Made by a program: the position numbers and the translations under genes. DNA of 64,000 nt, from assembly GCA_046329515.1 (NCBI GenBank), contig JAXLUM010000001.1:1426001-1490000 (forward strand), read 5' to 3'. Shown here one piece after another: positions 9,093-17,788 of this stretch (the first letter of the stretch is position 1; every line of letters begins with the position of its first letter). The notes beneath the pieces are model-generated. The model worked only from the letters and a program-made list of their open reading frames with translations. It searched no databases and was not told where the DNA came from. Origin of the DNA: Bog-950 sp046329515 (GTDB lineage Bacteria; Bacteroidota; Bacteroidia; Chitinophagales; LD1).

Positions 9093-9974
9093 CTATTTGC
9101 CGGATAGTAAAATAACGCTGATGGAAGCCGCAGCAAAAAGCAGTCCGGCAAGGTTGGTTTTCGATATTTTTTCCCGAAACAGCAGCACACCAACTATAGT
9201 GGCAAAAGCCACAGTGCCAAGGTTAATAACAGGGAATAATACAGAACTGCCCCAGTTAACAGAAGCAAGGGCTTTAAGCATAAAGAAGTAGGAGAAGTAA
9301 TTAATAACACCAAGTATAGTTCCTCCAATTATACTTTTTAGCGGAAGGCTGGTTTGCTTGCGGATAAGGCCAATTATAAATCCCACAACCCCTGCAATTG
9401 CAGCAGCTAAAAACAGGAAGAAGGAAAATTCTTCCATACCTTCTTTACTAACATATTGCTTGTTGGCCAACTGCGTAAGTGCATCGGCTGCGCCACTGCC
9501 TAAAAATACAAGTAGTGGTAGCAGTACGGAAAGTTTTGAATGCTCATGATGCTCTGTTTCTTCCTTAATGGAGGAAAGAATTACGGCTACAAAGGCCAGT
9601 ATTATTCCTAACAGTTTAAACCAGTTAAACGGTTCACCATAAAGGGTAAAGGCCAAAAGCACCGGCAATACAAGCCCCAGCTTCATAGCAACCGAGGCCG
9701 TTGAAACCCCGAAACGCACAGTGGTAATACTTACCATATTAAAAATGGTAATGAACAGGGCGCCTAAACCCATAGCCAACGGAATCCAGTTATGTGAGAA
9801 TAGCGAGCCATTCGTAACACCGCTTTTATCCGGTAAAAAGATAAATGCGCTGATAGTGGCCGCCAAGTAGTTAACTACAATAGCAGGAAATAGGGGCACC
9901 TGGTATTTATCAAACACCTTAAAGATAAGCACCAGGCTGGCGGAAGTTATTATGGTAAGTAAAAGAAAAATCAT
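9093..9974 (-). CDS. EamA/DMT-superfamily transporter
   Basis: A 293-aa, very hydrophobic inner-membrane protein with about ten predicted helices, in two EamA-like halves (about residues 1-135 and 150-293). The loop between them is short and charged (KEETEHHEHSK). The drug/metabolite transporter superfamily exports or imports small metabolites; substrate cannot be deduced. It lies 2 bases downstream of ribD and 12 bases upstream of the metallopeptidase, within a tightly packed minus-strand run. A link to flavin or pyrimidine intermediates would be speculation based only on position. Confidence 0.8.
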   Translation of the reverse strand: MIFLLLTIITSASLVLIFKVFDKYQVPLFPAIVVNYLAATISAFIFLPDKSGVTNGSLFSHNWIPLAMGLGALFITIFNMVSITTVRFGVSTASVAMKLGLVLPVLLAFTLYGEPFNWFKLLGIILAFVAVILSSIKEETEHHEHSKLSVLLPLLVFLGSGAADALTQLANKQYVSKEGMEEFSFFLFLAAAIAGVVGFIIGLIRKQTSLPLKSIIGGTILGVINYFSYFFMLKALASVNWGSSVLFPVINLGTVAFATIVGVLLFREKISKTNLAGLLFAAASISVILLSGK

Positions 9975-9976
9975 AA

Positions 9977-11005
9977 TCAGTTATTCTGCACTATAGTAAG
10001 GCGGTCATTTTCAATTTCCGTTTCAGAAAGAAGCTTGCCATTTATTGCATTCACTTTTTTGCCTGAACCCAATTTAGCTGTTGTTTTAAAAATACGGGCT
10101 TCATCCCATAGGTTAGCAGTAATAAAGCTGTTCAGCAAGGCTGCACCGCCTTCAATTAGTACCGAGGAAATATTTCGAGCGTATAAAGCCGAAAGTAGCT
10201 GTTGCTCTACGTTTTCGCTAAAGTCAATCTTTACTCTTTCAATATTGGCTGTAAGGGAATCTTCCAATTGGTTGAATACAATGGTTTGTGCCGCCTGATT
10301 AAATACTTTTAAAGCAGGGTTAAGGCTTAGGGTTCTATCTACTACTAAACGTACAGGGTTTTGCCCTTCCCATAAGCGCACGGTAAGTTCAGGGTCATCA
10401 ATACGGGCAGTATTACTGCCCACCAGTACTGCCTGTTCTTCGCTGCGCCACTTATGAACTAACTTCTTCGATTGCTCATTTGTTAGCCACACTTGCTTTT
10501 CTTCTACCGGAGCAATAAACCCATCAGCGCTTTCAGCCCATTTTAAAATTATATAGGGCCGCTTTTTTGTAAAGAAGGTTACGAACCTGCGGTTAACGAA
10601 GTCGCATTCTTTCTTCAGAACGTCCTCTTTAATCTTTATACCGGCAGCCTTTAGTTTAGCTACTCCTTTACCCGCTACCAAAGGGTTAGGGTCGGCACTG
10701 CCAATTACAACCTGTGGTATTTTATGTTTTACAATTAAATCGGCACAAGGCGGTGTTTTGCCAAAATGCGAGCAAGGCTCAAGGCTTACATACATTGTAC
10801 TGCTTTGCAGTAAACTTTTATCCTCTACAGAATTGATGGCATTAACCTCTGCATGGGCTTCGCCATATTTTTTATGATAGCCTTCTCCAATTATCCGCCC
10901 GTTATGAACAATAACACAACCAACCATAGGGTTAGGTGCTACACTGCCTAAGCCTTGTATAGCAAGTTCTAAACAGCGTTGCATGTAGTGCTCATCAATA
11001 CCCAT
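9977..11005 (-). CDS. ribD: RibD bifunctional riboflavin biosynthesis deaminase/reductase
   Basis: A 342-aa enzyme carrying out two successive riboflavin steps: deamination of the pyrimidine and NADPH reduction of the ribosyl side chain. The N-terminal deaminase domain (about 1-145) has the zinc site HAEVNAI (H51, E53) and PCSHFGKTPPC (C78, C87). It also has APNPMVGCVIV, typical of the family. The C-terminal reductase domain (about 148-342) starts with KKRPYIILKWAESADG and includes LVGSNTARIDDPELTVR. No other rib genes are nearby. A start at the second Met (MQRCLELA) is possible and would drop seven residues. Confidence 0.95.
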   Translation of the reverse strand: MGIDEHYMQRCLELAIQGLGSVAPNPMVGCVIVHNGRIIGEGYHKKYGEAHAEVNAINSVEDKSLLQSSTMYVSLEPCSHFGKTPPCADLIVKHKIPQVVIGSADPNPLVAGKGVAKLKAAGIKIKEDVLKKECDFVNRRFVTFFTKKRPYIILKWAESADGFIAPVEEKQVWLTNEQSKKLVHKWRSEEQAVLVGSNTARIDDPELTVRLWEGQNPVRLVVDRTLSLNPALKVFNQAAQTIVFNQLEDSLTANIERVKIDFSENVEQQLLSALYARNISSVLIEGGAALLNSFITANLWDEARIFKTTAKLGSGKKVNAINGKLLSETEIENDRLTIVQNN

Positions 11006-11011
11006 ATGGTA

Positions 11012-11860
11012 TTAAAACTTCTGGTTAATGGCTTTTTGCACCCAATCTTTTTTAGCGAACTGCTTAGCCTTATACATTAACCAAGCCATAGGGAAAAAGC
11101 GCTTGAAATGGAAAACCGCCTTTGCCTGGTAGGGGTGCAATATGTAAAACTGGTTTTTACCGGCCTGCGTTAAAATGTAATCGGCAATTTCATCAGGCCC
11201 GTACTTGGCGCGGTCGATAATGGTTTGGCCAATGGTAGTGGCTTGTTTATCGCCACGGTTGTATTGCATTACATTGCTGCGAAAGAAGGTAGGGCATACT
11301 ACACTGGTCTGAACGTTAAACGACCATACTTCTCCATGTATTGATTCCATTAAAGAGATAACAGCGGCCTTGGTAACATTATACATACTCATGTTAGGCA
11401 TATTGGCTATACCCGCAGCGCTGGCTATGGAAATTATATGGCCGCTCTTTTGCTTTTTCATAACCGGCACTGCAAAGTGCGAGCCGTAAACAGCCGCCAT
11501 TTGGTTAATGCCCGTAATCCATTCCCAGTTTTCAAGTCCATACTCCCCAAACAGGCCGCCATCGCCAACGCCTGCATTATTTATCAATAGGTCAATACCG
11601 CCTGCTGCTTCAATAAATTGCACAAAGGCTGCACGGTAGTCCTCGCGTTTCGATACATCAAATTTATAAGTGAGCGCCTTACCGCCGGCTGCTTCAATTA
11701 ACTTCTTTGACTCCGCTAGCGCCTCATCTTTAATATCAGTAATGCCGATAGTCCATCCATCTCCTGCAAGTTTTAGGGCCAGTGCGCGACCTAAGCCTCC
11801 GCCACCACCTGTTATAAATGCTCGTTTGTTAGAATGTTTTACCGATAATTTGTAAGCCAT
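11012..11860 (-). CDS. SDR-family oxidoreductase
   Basis: A 282-aa classical short-chain dehydrogenase/reductase. It has the nucleotide-binding TGGGGGLGRA (about residues 17-26), the NNAGVGDGG motif near 93-101, and the catalytic Ser ... Tyr-x-x-x-Lys set in SIASAAGIANMPNMSMYNVTK. Asp after the second strand (ITDIKD) hints at NAD rather than NADP, which is only a guess. The C-terminal ~50 residues are basic and amphipathic (FHFKRFFPMAWLMYKAKQFAKK), as in membrane-associated SDRs that act on lipids. The gene sits 1 base from the glycosyltransferase stop and 6 bases from ribD. Substrate unknown. Confidence 0.85.
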   Translation of the reverse strand: MAYKLSVKHSNKRAFITGGGGGLGRALALKLAGDGWTIGITDIKDEALAESKKLIEAAGGKALTYKFDVSKREDYRAAFVQFIEAAGGIDLLINNAGVGDGGLFGEYGLENWEWITGINQMAAVYGSHFAVPVMKKQKSGHIISIASAAGIANMPNMSMYNVTKAAVISLMESIHGEVWSFNVQTSVVCPTFFRSNVMQYNRGDKQATTIGQTIIDRAKYGPDEIADYILTQAGKNQFYILHPYQAKAVFHFKRFFPMAWLMYKAKQFAKKDWVQKAINQKF

Positions 11861-11861
11861 A

Positions 11862-12575
11862 TTATAAGATTGATTTTGCGAATATCTTTAAAAAGTTGCC
11901 GAACTCCTCGCTCAGTATTTTCCAGTTCATCTTGCTCAGTTGCACATCAGGCCGCAGTTGAACCGGCACCGTTTGTATAACCCGTTTTTGTTTGGCAGCA
12001 AGAAAGATGAATTCCAAATCGAAAAGGTAACGGTCAATAGTGGTGCTAAGAAATATCTGTTTCCCTTTTTGGTTAAACCCTTTCAAGCCGCATTGGGTAT
12101 CATCAGTAGGTATGCGCAGAAACTTTTTAATAAACCAACGGAGCAATTTTGATATGCGCGTGCGTTCGCCTGATAAGTGCTTATAATAGCTTTCATCGCG
12201 AACACCCACTGCAACATCATTGCCTTTTAGCAGCGCCTGGTAAACATCATAAAAGCTTTGTTCAGTATAGGGGAAGTCAATATCGGTGTACATAATCAAT
12301 TCACCATTGCACTTTTTTACGCCTTCGCGCAATGCAAAGCCTTTGCCCTGGTTTGGGTTATAGGAGCCTAGTTGAATTTCAGGATAATCTGCATAAAACT
12401 GGCGAAGCAACTGTTGATTAAAGCCGTTCGTGCTGCCATCGTTTACAATCAGCATCTCCATGGGTACTGCCAATAGGTCTTTAATATCCAGGTAGTATTG
12501 CAAAACCTGTTTATGCCAGCCGCTGGGCGCATTATAACAGGGTAGAATAATAGAAAGTTTGGGTGCCGCACTCAC
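11862..12575 (-). CDS. family 2 glycosyltransferase (GTG start)
   Basis: A 237-aa GT-A fold glycosyltransferase resembling dolichyl-phosphate-sugar synthases. It starts VSAAPKLSIILPCYN, has the acceptor/donor loop NDGSTNGFN, the metal-binding YTDIDFPY, and TDDTQCGLKGFN. No transmembrane segments are seen, so it is probably a peripheral inner-face enzyme. An ATG at 12629 in frame would give a longer protein. However, that ATG and the next codons lie inside the smc terminator hairpin, and the extra residues do not resemble the family. The GTG at 12575 gives the usual N-terminus. It is the first gene of a run with the SDR, ribD and the DMT transporter. Confidence 0.85.
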   Translation of the reverse strand: MSAAPKLSIILPCYNAPSGWHKQVLQYYLDIKDLLAVPMEMLIVNDGSTNGFNQQLLRQFYADYPEIQLGSYNPNQGKGFALREGVKKCNGELIMYTDIDFPYTEQSFYDVYQALLKGNDVAVGVRDESYYKHLSGERTRISKLLRWFIKKFLRIPTDDTQCGLKGFNQKGKQIFLSTTIDRYLFDLEFIFLAAKQKRVIQTVPVQLRPDVQLSKMNWKILSEEFGNFLKIFAKSIL

Positions 12576-12590
12576 AAGGACAAGTATAGG

Positions 12591-12630
12591 TATAAAAAGT
12601 AAATGCCCCTGCAGTAAACTGTGGGGCATT
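12591..12630 (-). terminator. rho-independent terminator of smc
   Basis: On the minus strand AATGCCCC (12630-12623) pairs perfectly with GGGGCATT (12609-12602). An inner CAG/CTG pair closes a small loop, and a TACTTTTTATA tract follows. It lies 30 bases after the smc stop and just upstream of the glycosyltransferase GTG. Confidence 0.8.
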
Positions 12631-12659
12631 GTTGGTTTTTCGTAATTAGTTTTTCACGA

Positions 12660-15600
12660 TTAGTTCAGGCTTCGGAAGTCTACCGGCACTACGCGCGAAA
12701 CACCTTGTTCAGCCATGGTAACACCGTAAATAGCATCCACCTCAACCATCGTCATCTTGTTGTGTGTAACAATAATGAACTGAGAGTCCTTGCTGAACTC
12801 CTGTATAATCTTGGTAAACTTCTGCACGTTGGTATCATCCAGGGGCGCATCCACCTCATCAAAAATACAGAACGGAGCCGGCTTAAGCAGGTATAAAGAG
12901 AATAGGAGAGCAGTTGCTGTTAGTGTCTTCTCACCACCGCTAAGCTGGTCAATAACCGTTGGGCGCTTGCCTTTAGGGCGAGCTATAATCTCAATTTTGC
13001 TTTCCAGCGGGTCATCGGGATTTTCCAGGAATAAGTCGCACTGGTCATCGGCGCTAAACAGTGTTTGGAATACACGAATGAAGTTTTCACGCACCTTTGT
13101 AAAGGCTTCCATAAACTGGCTCTTGGCGCTGTCTTCAATTTCTTTAATGGTAGTTAACAGGCTTTCTTTTGCGTCTTCAAGGTCTTTGCGTTGCGCTATA
13201 ATAAAGTCGTAACGCTTTTTCATCTCCTCAAATGCTTCAAGGGCCATGGGGTTAATTTCCCCAAAGTTTTCAAGGCGTTTCTTAACCTTCTCCACTTCGG
13301 TTTGCACTTCTTCCAATGGTTGCACCATTTCAAACTCTTCGTTCAGTATCACGTTAATATCCATGTTGAACTCAACGTGCAGGCGTTCTTTCATTGAAGT
13401 AAGCGACAGGCGCAATTCATTGAACTTGTCGTTAATGTTTTGCAACAGGTTAGCTACGGTATCGCGGCTGCGGCTTAATTCACGCACCTTACCATCAAGG
13501 TCATTAATCAGCCCACGGCTATCGTAGTAATTCTTTTCAGCATCAGCCACTTCGTTCTGGTAGCTTTCCTTATCGGCATAGCTGCCCAATAATTCCGATT
13601 CCAGTTCTTTCAGCTTCTTTTGGTTTTCCTCTACCTGTATCTGGCTTTCCAGTATAACATCGTTATTACGGGTAAGCTGAGAGGTTAGGGTTTCAATCTG
13701 GCTCTTTTTAAAGCCTAACTCCTGATTAATAGAGTTAACGCGGTTTTGCTGTTGGTGGAACTCAATATTCTTTTGGTTATAGCGGCTGGAGGCTTCACTC
13801 AGCTTGTTGGTCATTTCAACAAACTCCTTGTCTGTTTTCTCTAACTCACTCTTAGCGCTGCTCTGTGTTTCACGTATTGAATTCAGTTGCGATGTTAACT
13901 CATCTACCTCTGTGTTTAGCAACTCAAGGCGCTGGGTTATATCCTTACTCTTGGCATCAGCCCCTTCAAGGAATTTTACCAGGCTTTGTATGCTGGCCTG
14001 CGAAGCGGAAAGCTTAGAACTAAGCTGGTTAACCATTTGGCGTTGCGCTTCAATTTCGCGGGTAACCGTGCTGCCTTTTAACTGATTTATTTTAACCTGT
14101 GCATTGGCAACCTGTTGGTGCAGTTTGTAGCTGCTCACTTCGAGTGCCTTAATTTCTTCCTGAAGTTTTTCAAGGTTTTTCGCACGGCCTATCTTTTTTC
14201 CTTCAAACAAACCTACCGCACCACCGCTTAATGAAAAATCCTTGCGGATGTATTTACCGCTTTGCGATAACACAACAATTTTATCCTGCTTATTATCTAA
14301 CTGCGATATGTCAAATTGGGCACGGTCATCAATTAAATAAACGCGGTCTAAAAGGTAAGCGCCTAACTTTTTGTAGCGGCTATCCAGTTCAACCAGTTCA
14401 TTAACGGCTTTAGCGCCCTCAATTTGTATGGCAGCTTTAGGCTCATACTTTTCAAACTCATCCAGTATAAAGAAGTTTGCGCGGCCCATGCTGGCATCGT
14501 TCAGTAGGTTTACCGCCATTACTGCCTCATGCAGGTTCTGCACCACGTAGTAGTTAAGGTAAGGCTCCAGGTAGTTTTCAATAGCTACGCGGTATTCCTC
14601 GGCACAGTAAATAATATCAGATAACAGCGGCGCTTCCTGGCTCCACTTAGCGTTCTTCTTCAAAAACTTAATTGACTCCGGAAAGCCTTCCAAGTTATCT
14701 ACTAAACTCTTGGTAAGGTCGTATTCGTTTTTCTTGGCGTCTAACGAACGCGTTTCGGCAGTTAACTCCTGTCTGGTTTTCTCAATGGAAGTTTCCAATT
14801 CAGAAATCTCTTTCTTCTTGTCTTCCTCTTCCTTAATCAGGTTTTGAAGTTTTAACTCCGCTGCTTCCTTATCTGTTTTTACCTGCTCAAAATCGGCTTG
14901 CAGTTGTTCTAACTCTGTACGCTTCTTCTTAACGTCGTCTTCGCTTTGGTTTAAGTCGCGCTGTAAGCTTTCATTGCTGCTGCGGTTAACGGCCAGTTTC
15001 TTTTCCAGTTCAAATATCTGGCGCTCTTTTTCGGTATAGCTTTTTTGTTCGTTGGTTAAGGTATCCTTCAAGGTACCGTGCGATGCACGAATCTTGTTTA
15101 ATTCCTCTTCCAGTACTGCTAATTCCTGCTTGCGGTTTTCCAGTATAGCTTCCTCGCTTTCCTTATCCATGGAAAGCTTGTCAATGGAAATTTTAAGCTT
15201 TTCTACCTGGTCGTTAGCCTCAATTATTTGCTTTTCGGCAGTGTCCTTCTTGTCCAGCGCATATTTAATCTGCTGGGTTAACAGGTTGCGCTCGTTTTCC
15301 TTTTCGCCAACGCCGGCAACAAGGGTGTTTAACTTCTTCTGCACTTCAAACAGGGCACGCTCCTTATCCACGTTGCCCAGCTTTTCTTTTTCAAGCAAAG
15401 CCTCGGCCTGCGCCATTGAAGTTTCTAATTCCAGTTTTTTATCCTCTTCCTGCAGTTTCTGGGTTTCCAGGCTTTTGTAGGTTTCCTTATAGGTTTGCAG
15501 GTTGTATTTGGCTAAAAGCAGGCTCAGTTCTTTGTATTCGCCTTTTAGCTCATAGTAGCGCTTGGTTTTCTTGGCCTGGGTTTCAAGGGTTTTCAGGTTG

Positions 15601-16199
15601 CCTTCAATTTCAAACAAAAGGTCCTTTACACGCTCCAGGTCGGCATCAGTTCCTTTCAACTTGTCAATGGTTTCCTTCTTGCGCTTTTTGTATTTGGCAA
15701 CCCCGGCAGCCTGTTCAAACAACTTACGGCGGCTGTTATCGCGGTCGTTCAAAATTTCATCCATCATGCCCAGCTCAATAATGGCATAGCTATCGGCGCT
15801 TACGCCGGTATCCAAAAACAGGGAGGTAATATCTTTCAAACGGCAAACCACGCCATTCAGCAGGTATTCACTTTCTCCATCGCGGAAAAGACGGCGGGTA
15901 ATGGTAATGGTTTTATAGTCGCTGCTTAATACGTTCTTGGTATTCTCAAAAGTAAGGCTAACCTCGGCCATGCCCGATGGCTTGCGGCTTTTGGTGCCGT
16001 TAAAGATGAGGTTCTCCATCTTTTCCAAACGTAACTGGCTGGTTTTCTGCTCGCCAAGTACCCAGCGGATGCTATCTACCACATTGCTCTTACCACATCC
16101 GTTAGGGCCTACAACCCCCGTTATCCGGTTGTTGAAGTGTATGGTGGTTTTTTCGGCAAAACTCTTAAAGCCTTTTATTTCAAGTGTTGTTAATTGCAT
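12660..16199 (-). CDS. smc: chromosome segregation protein SMC
   Basis: An 1179-aa SMC ATPase, the core of the condensin-like complex that organises and segregates the chromosome. The Walker A is VGPNGCGKSN (about 30-39), followed by SIRWVLGEQ. Long coiled coils cover about 165-500 and 680-1020. The hinge domain lies between (about 515-670; SDIIYCAEEYRVAIENYL ... SGGAVG). The ABC signature QLSGGEKTLTATALLFS and Walker B FCIFDEVDAPLDD are near the C-terminus. Length is typical. It has its own terminator, and its upstream region faces the plus-strand beta-CASP operon, so promoters are divergent. A near-consensus -7 box TATTTTCG lies upstream on the minus strand at about 16237-16244. Confidence 0.97.
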   Translation of the reverse strand: MQLTTLEIKGFKSFAEKTTIHFNNRITGVVGPNGCGKSNVVDSIRWVLGEQKTSQLRLEKMENLIFNGTKSRKPSGMAEVSLTFENTKNVLSSDYKTITITRRLFRDGESEYLLNGVVCRLKDITSLFLDTGVSADSYAIIELGMMDEILNDRDNSRRKLFEQAAGVAKYKKRKKETIDKLKGTDADLERVKDLLFEIEGNLKTLETQAKKTKRYYELKGEYKELSLLLAKYNLQTYKETYKSLETQKLQEEDKKLELETSMAQAEALLEKEKLGNVDKERALFEVQKKLNTLVAGVGEKENERNLLTQQIKYALDKKDTAEKQIIEANDQVEKLKISIDKLSMDKESEEAILENRKQELAVLEEELNKIRASHGTLKDTLTNEQKSYTEKERQIFELEKKLAVNRSSNESLQRDLNQSEDDVKKKRTELEQLQADFEQVKTDKEAAELKLQNLIKEEEDKKKEISELETSIEKTRQELTAETRSLDAKKNEYDLTKSLVDNLEGFPESIKFLKKNAKWSQEAPLLSDIIYCAEEYRVAIENYLEPYLNYYVVQNLHEAVMAVNLLNDASMGRANFFILDEFEKYEPKAAIQIEGAKAVNELVELDSRYKKLGAYLLDRVYLIDDRAQFDISQLDNKQDKIVVLSQSGKYIRKDFSLSGGAVGLFEGKKIGRAKNLEKLQEEIKALEVSSYKLHQQVANAQVKINQLKGSTVTREIEAQRQMVNQLSSKLSASQASIQSLVKFLEGADAKSKDITQRLELLNTEVDELTSQLNSIRETQSSAKSELEKTDKEFVEMTNKLSEASSRYNQKNIEFHQQQNRVNSINQELGFKKSQIETLTSQLTRNNDVILESQIQVEENQKKLKELESELLGSYADKESYQNEVADAEKNYYDSRGLINDLDGKVRELSRSRDTVANLLQNINDKFNELRLSLTSMKERLHVEFNMDINVILNEEFEMVQPLEEVQTEVEKVKKRLENFGEINPMALEAFEEMKKRYDFIIAQRKDLEDAKESLLTTIKEIEDSAKSQFMEAFTKVRENFIRVFQTLFSADDQCDLFLENPDDPLESKIEIIARPKGKRPTVIDQLSGGEKTLTATALLFSLYLLKPAPFCIFDEVDAPLDDTNVQKFTKIIQEFSKDSQFIIVTHNKMTMVEVDAIYGVTMAEQGVSRVVPVDFRSLN

Positions 16200-16343
16200 A
16201 GTATACGTCCACTATTTGTCAGTGCGAAAAAGGGCAACGAAAATATAAAAACAGCATACCCCTAAAACCCTAAACAACCAACACGTATCCACAGCTTTTC
16301 CACATTTTTTATGGGCCTATAAAACGCTTTTTTCCTAATAAAA

Positions 16344-16359
16344 GTCATTTGAAAATGAC
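16344..16359 (+). promoter_or_regulatory. perfect inverted repeat, operator-like
   Basis: GTCATTT-GA-AAATGAC is a perfect palindrome with 7-base arms, 26 bases before the ATG of the beta-CASP gene. It is not followed by a T-run, so a protein-binding site or a 5' UTR hairpin is more likely than a terminator. The binding factor is unknown. Confidence 0.45.
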
Positions 16360-16385
16360 GTAATTACAGCCCAAACTTGTACCGA

Positions 16386-17786
16386 ATGAAGATAGCTTTT
16401 CACGGTGCTGCCCGAAGGGTAACCGGCAGCAAACATTTAGTTGAATTACAGGACGGTACAAACATTTTGCTGGATTGCGGCCTCTTTCAGGGTAACCCAA
16501 AGGAAATAGATAGCCTGAACCGGCATTTTGGCTTTTCGCCCGTTGGCGTTAACTATATTTTGCTGTCGCATGCCCACATTGACCATTGTGGGCTTATTCC
16601 CAAACTTTATGCTGAGGGCTTCAGGGGCACTATTTATTGCACCCCGGCCACCTTTGACCTTACCAAAATCCTTTTGCTTGATTCTGCCAAAATCCACGAA
16701 TCGGATGTAGCTTACCATAACAAAAAGCGGTTGAAAAGGGGAGAAGACCTGATTGAACCGCTTTATAAAACCGAAGATGTGTATGACTGCCTTGAACTTT
16801 TCAAGACCGTTCCATACCACAACTGGGTTAAACTTGGCAAAAGCGCTGAGTTTTGCTTTAGCGATGCGGGCCACATAATAGGTAGTGCTTCTATTACCCT
16901 TAAGGTTACTGAAAACAAGGAAACCAAAGTGATAACCTTTAGCGGAGATGTAGGCCGCTACAATGATGAAATTTTAAAACAACCAGAAGACTTCCCGCAA
17001 TCGGATTACATAATTCTGGAGTCAACCTATGGCGATAGCCTGCATGAAGAAGCTTCGGCCATTGATATGCGCCTGCTGGAAGTTATACTACACACCTGCG
17101 TTGAAAAAGGAGGGAATTTGATAATACCCGCCTTTAGTGTGGGCCGCACGCAGGAACTGGTTTATGCACTTAACAGGCTTGATATAAGCAAACGCCTGCC
17201 TAATGTTGATGTATATATTGATAGCCCATTATCGTCAGAAGCAACTGAAGTGGTGCGTAAACATGAAGAGTGCTTTAATGAAAAAATTAAAGACTACATG
17301 AAGCGCGACCCTGAGCCTTTTGACTTTGCGCGCCTGCACTACATTACCGATGTAATGGAAAGTAAGGCCCTGAATAAAAAGCAGGAGCCCTGCGTTATTA
17401 TTTCTGCCTCGGGTATGGCTGATGCAGGCAGAATTAAGCATCACATAAAACATAATATATCATCAAACCGTAATACTATTTTACTGGTAGGCTATTGCGA
17501 GCCTAATTCCTTAGGCGGTAAATTAATGAACGGCGCAAAGGAGGTTACAATTTTTGGTGAGCCCTTTTCAGTTAATGCAGAAGTTCGTACTTTGCGCTCA
17601 CTAAGTGCACATGGCGATATGCACGACCTGCTTCATTTTTTAGGAGGAAAGAATAAAGAGAATATTAAAAAGTTGTTTTTGGTGCATGGCGAGTACGACG
17701 TGCAGCAGAATTTTAGAACCAAACTAAATATGCAGGGCTATTATCATGTGGAGATTCCTGAAATGCACCAGCAATACCAGTTGTAA
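16386..17786 (+). CDS. metallo-beta-lactamase-fold, beta-CASP ribonuclease-like protein
   Basis: A 466-aa protein with every beta-CASP landmark: the zinc motif SHAHIDHCG (about 61-69), GHIIGSASI, FSGDVGRYND, motif A ILESTYGDS, motif B SASGMADAGRIKHH, and motif C FLVHGEYDVQQ. Proteins of this set cut RNA, as in archaeal and bacterial CPSF73-like RNases. There is no KH domain, so the bacterial YsyA/CPSF-like type is likely. An upstream in-frame TTG (16377) is possible, but ATG 16386 gives the expected MKIAFHGAARRVTGS start. It is two bases upstream of a histidine kinase gene, so an RNase and a signalling pair appear to share a transcript. Confidence 0.88.
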   Translation: MKIAFHGAARRVTGSKHLVELQDGTNILLDCGLFQGNPKEIDSLNRHFGFSPVGVNYILLSHAHIDHCGLIPKLYAEGFRGTIYCTPATFDLTKILLLDSAKIHESDVAYHNKKRLKRGEDLIEPLYKTEDVYDCLELFKTVPYHNWVKLGKSAEFCFSDAGHIIGSASITLKVTENKETKVITFSGDVGRYNDEILKQPEDFPQSDYIILESTYGDSLHEEASAIDMRLLEVILHTCVEKGGNLIIPAFSVGRTQELVYALNRLDISKRLPNVDVYIDSPLSSEATEVVRKHEECFNEKIKDYMKRDPEPFDFARLHYITDVMESKALNKKQEPCVIISASGMADAGRIKHHIKHNISSNRNTILLVGYCEPNSLGGKLMNGAKEVTIFGEPFSVNAEVRTLRSLSAHGDMHDLLHFLGGKNKENIKKLFLVHGEYDVQQNFRTKLNMQGYYHVEIPEMHQQYQL

Positions 17787-17788
17787 AA

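Noticed and set aside
15052..15480. Long open frame opposite the smc coiled coil
   Set aside because: It is antisense to smc, Ser/Leu-rich as expected from reversed coiled-coil codons, and matches no family. Similar antisense frames at 12790-14085 were rejected for the same reason.
16285..16304. Two DnaA-box-like sequences (gTATCCACA and TTTTCCACA) in the smc upstream region
   Set aside because: Each differs from the consensus by one base, there are only two, and there is no dnaA or dnaN gene or AT-rich unwinding region nearby. Not enough for an origin.
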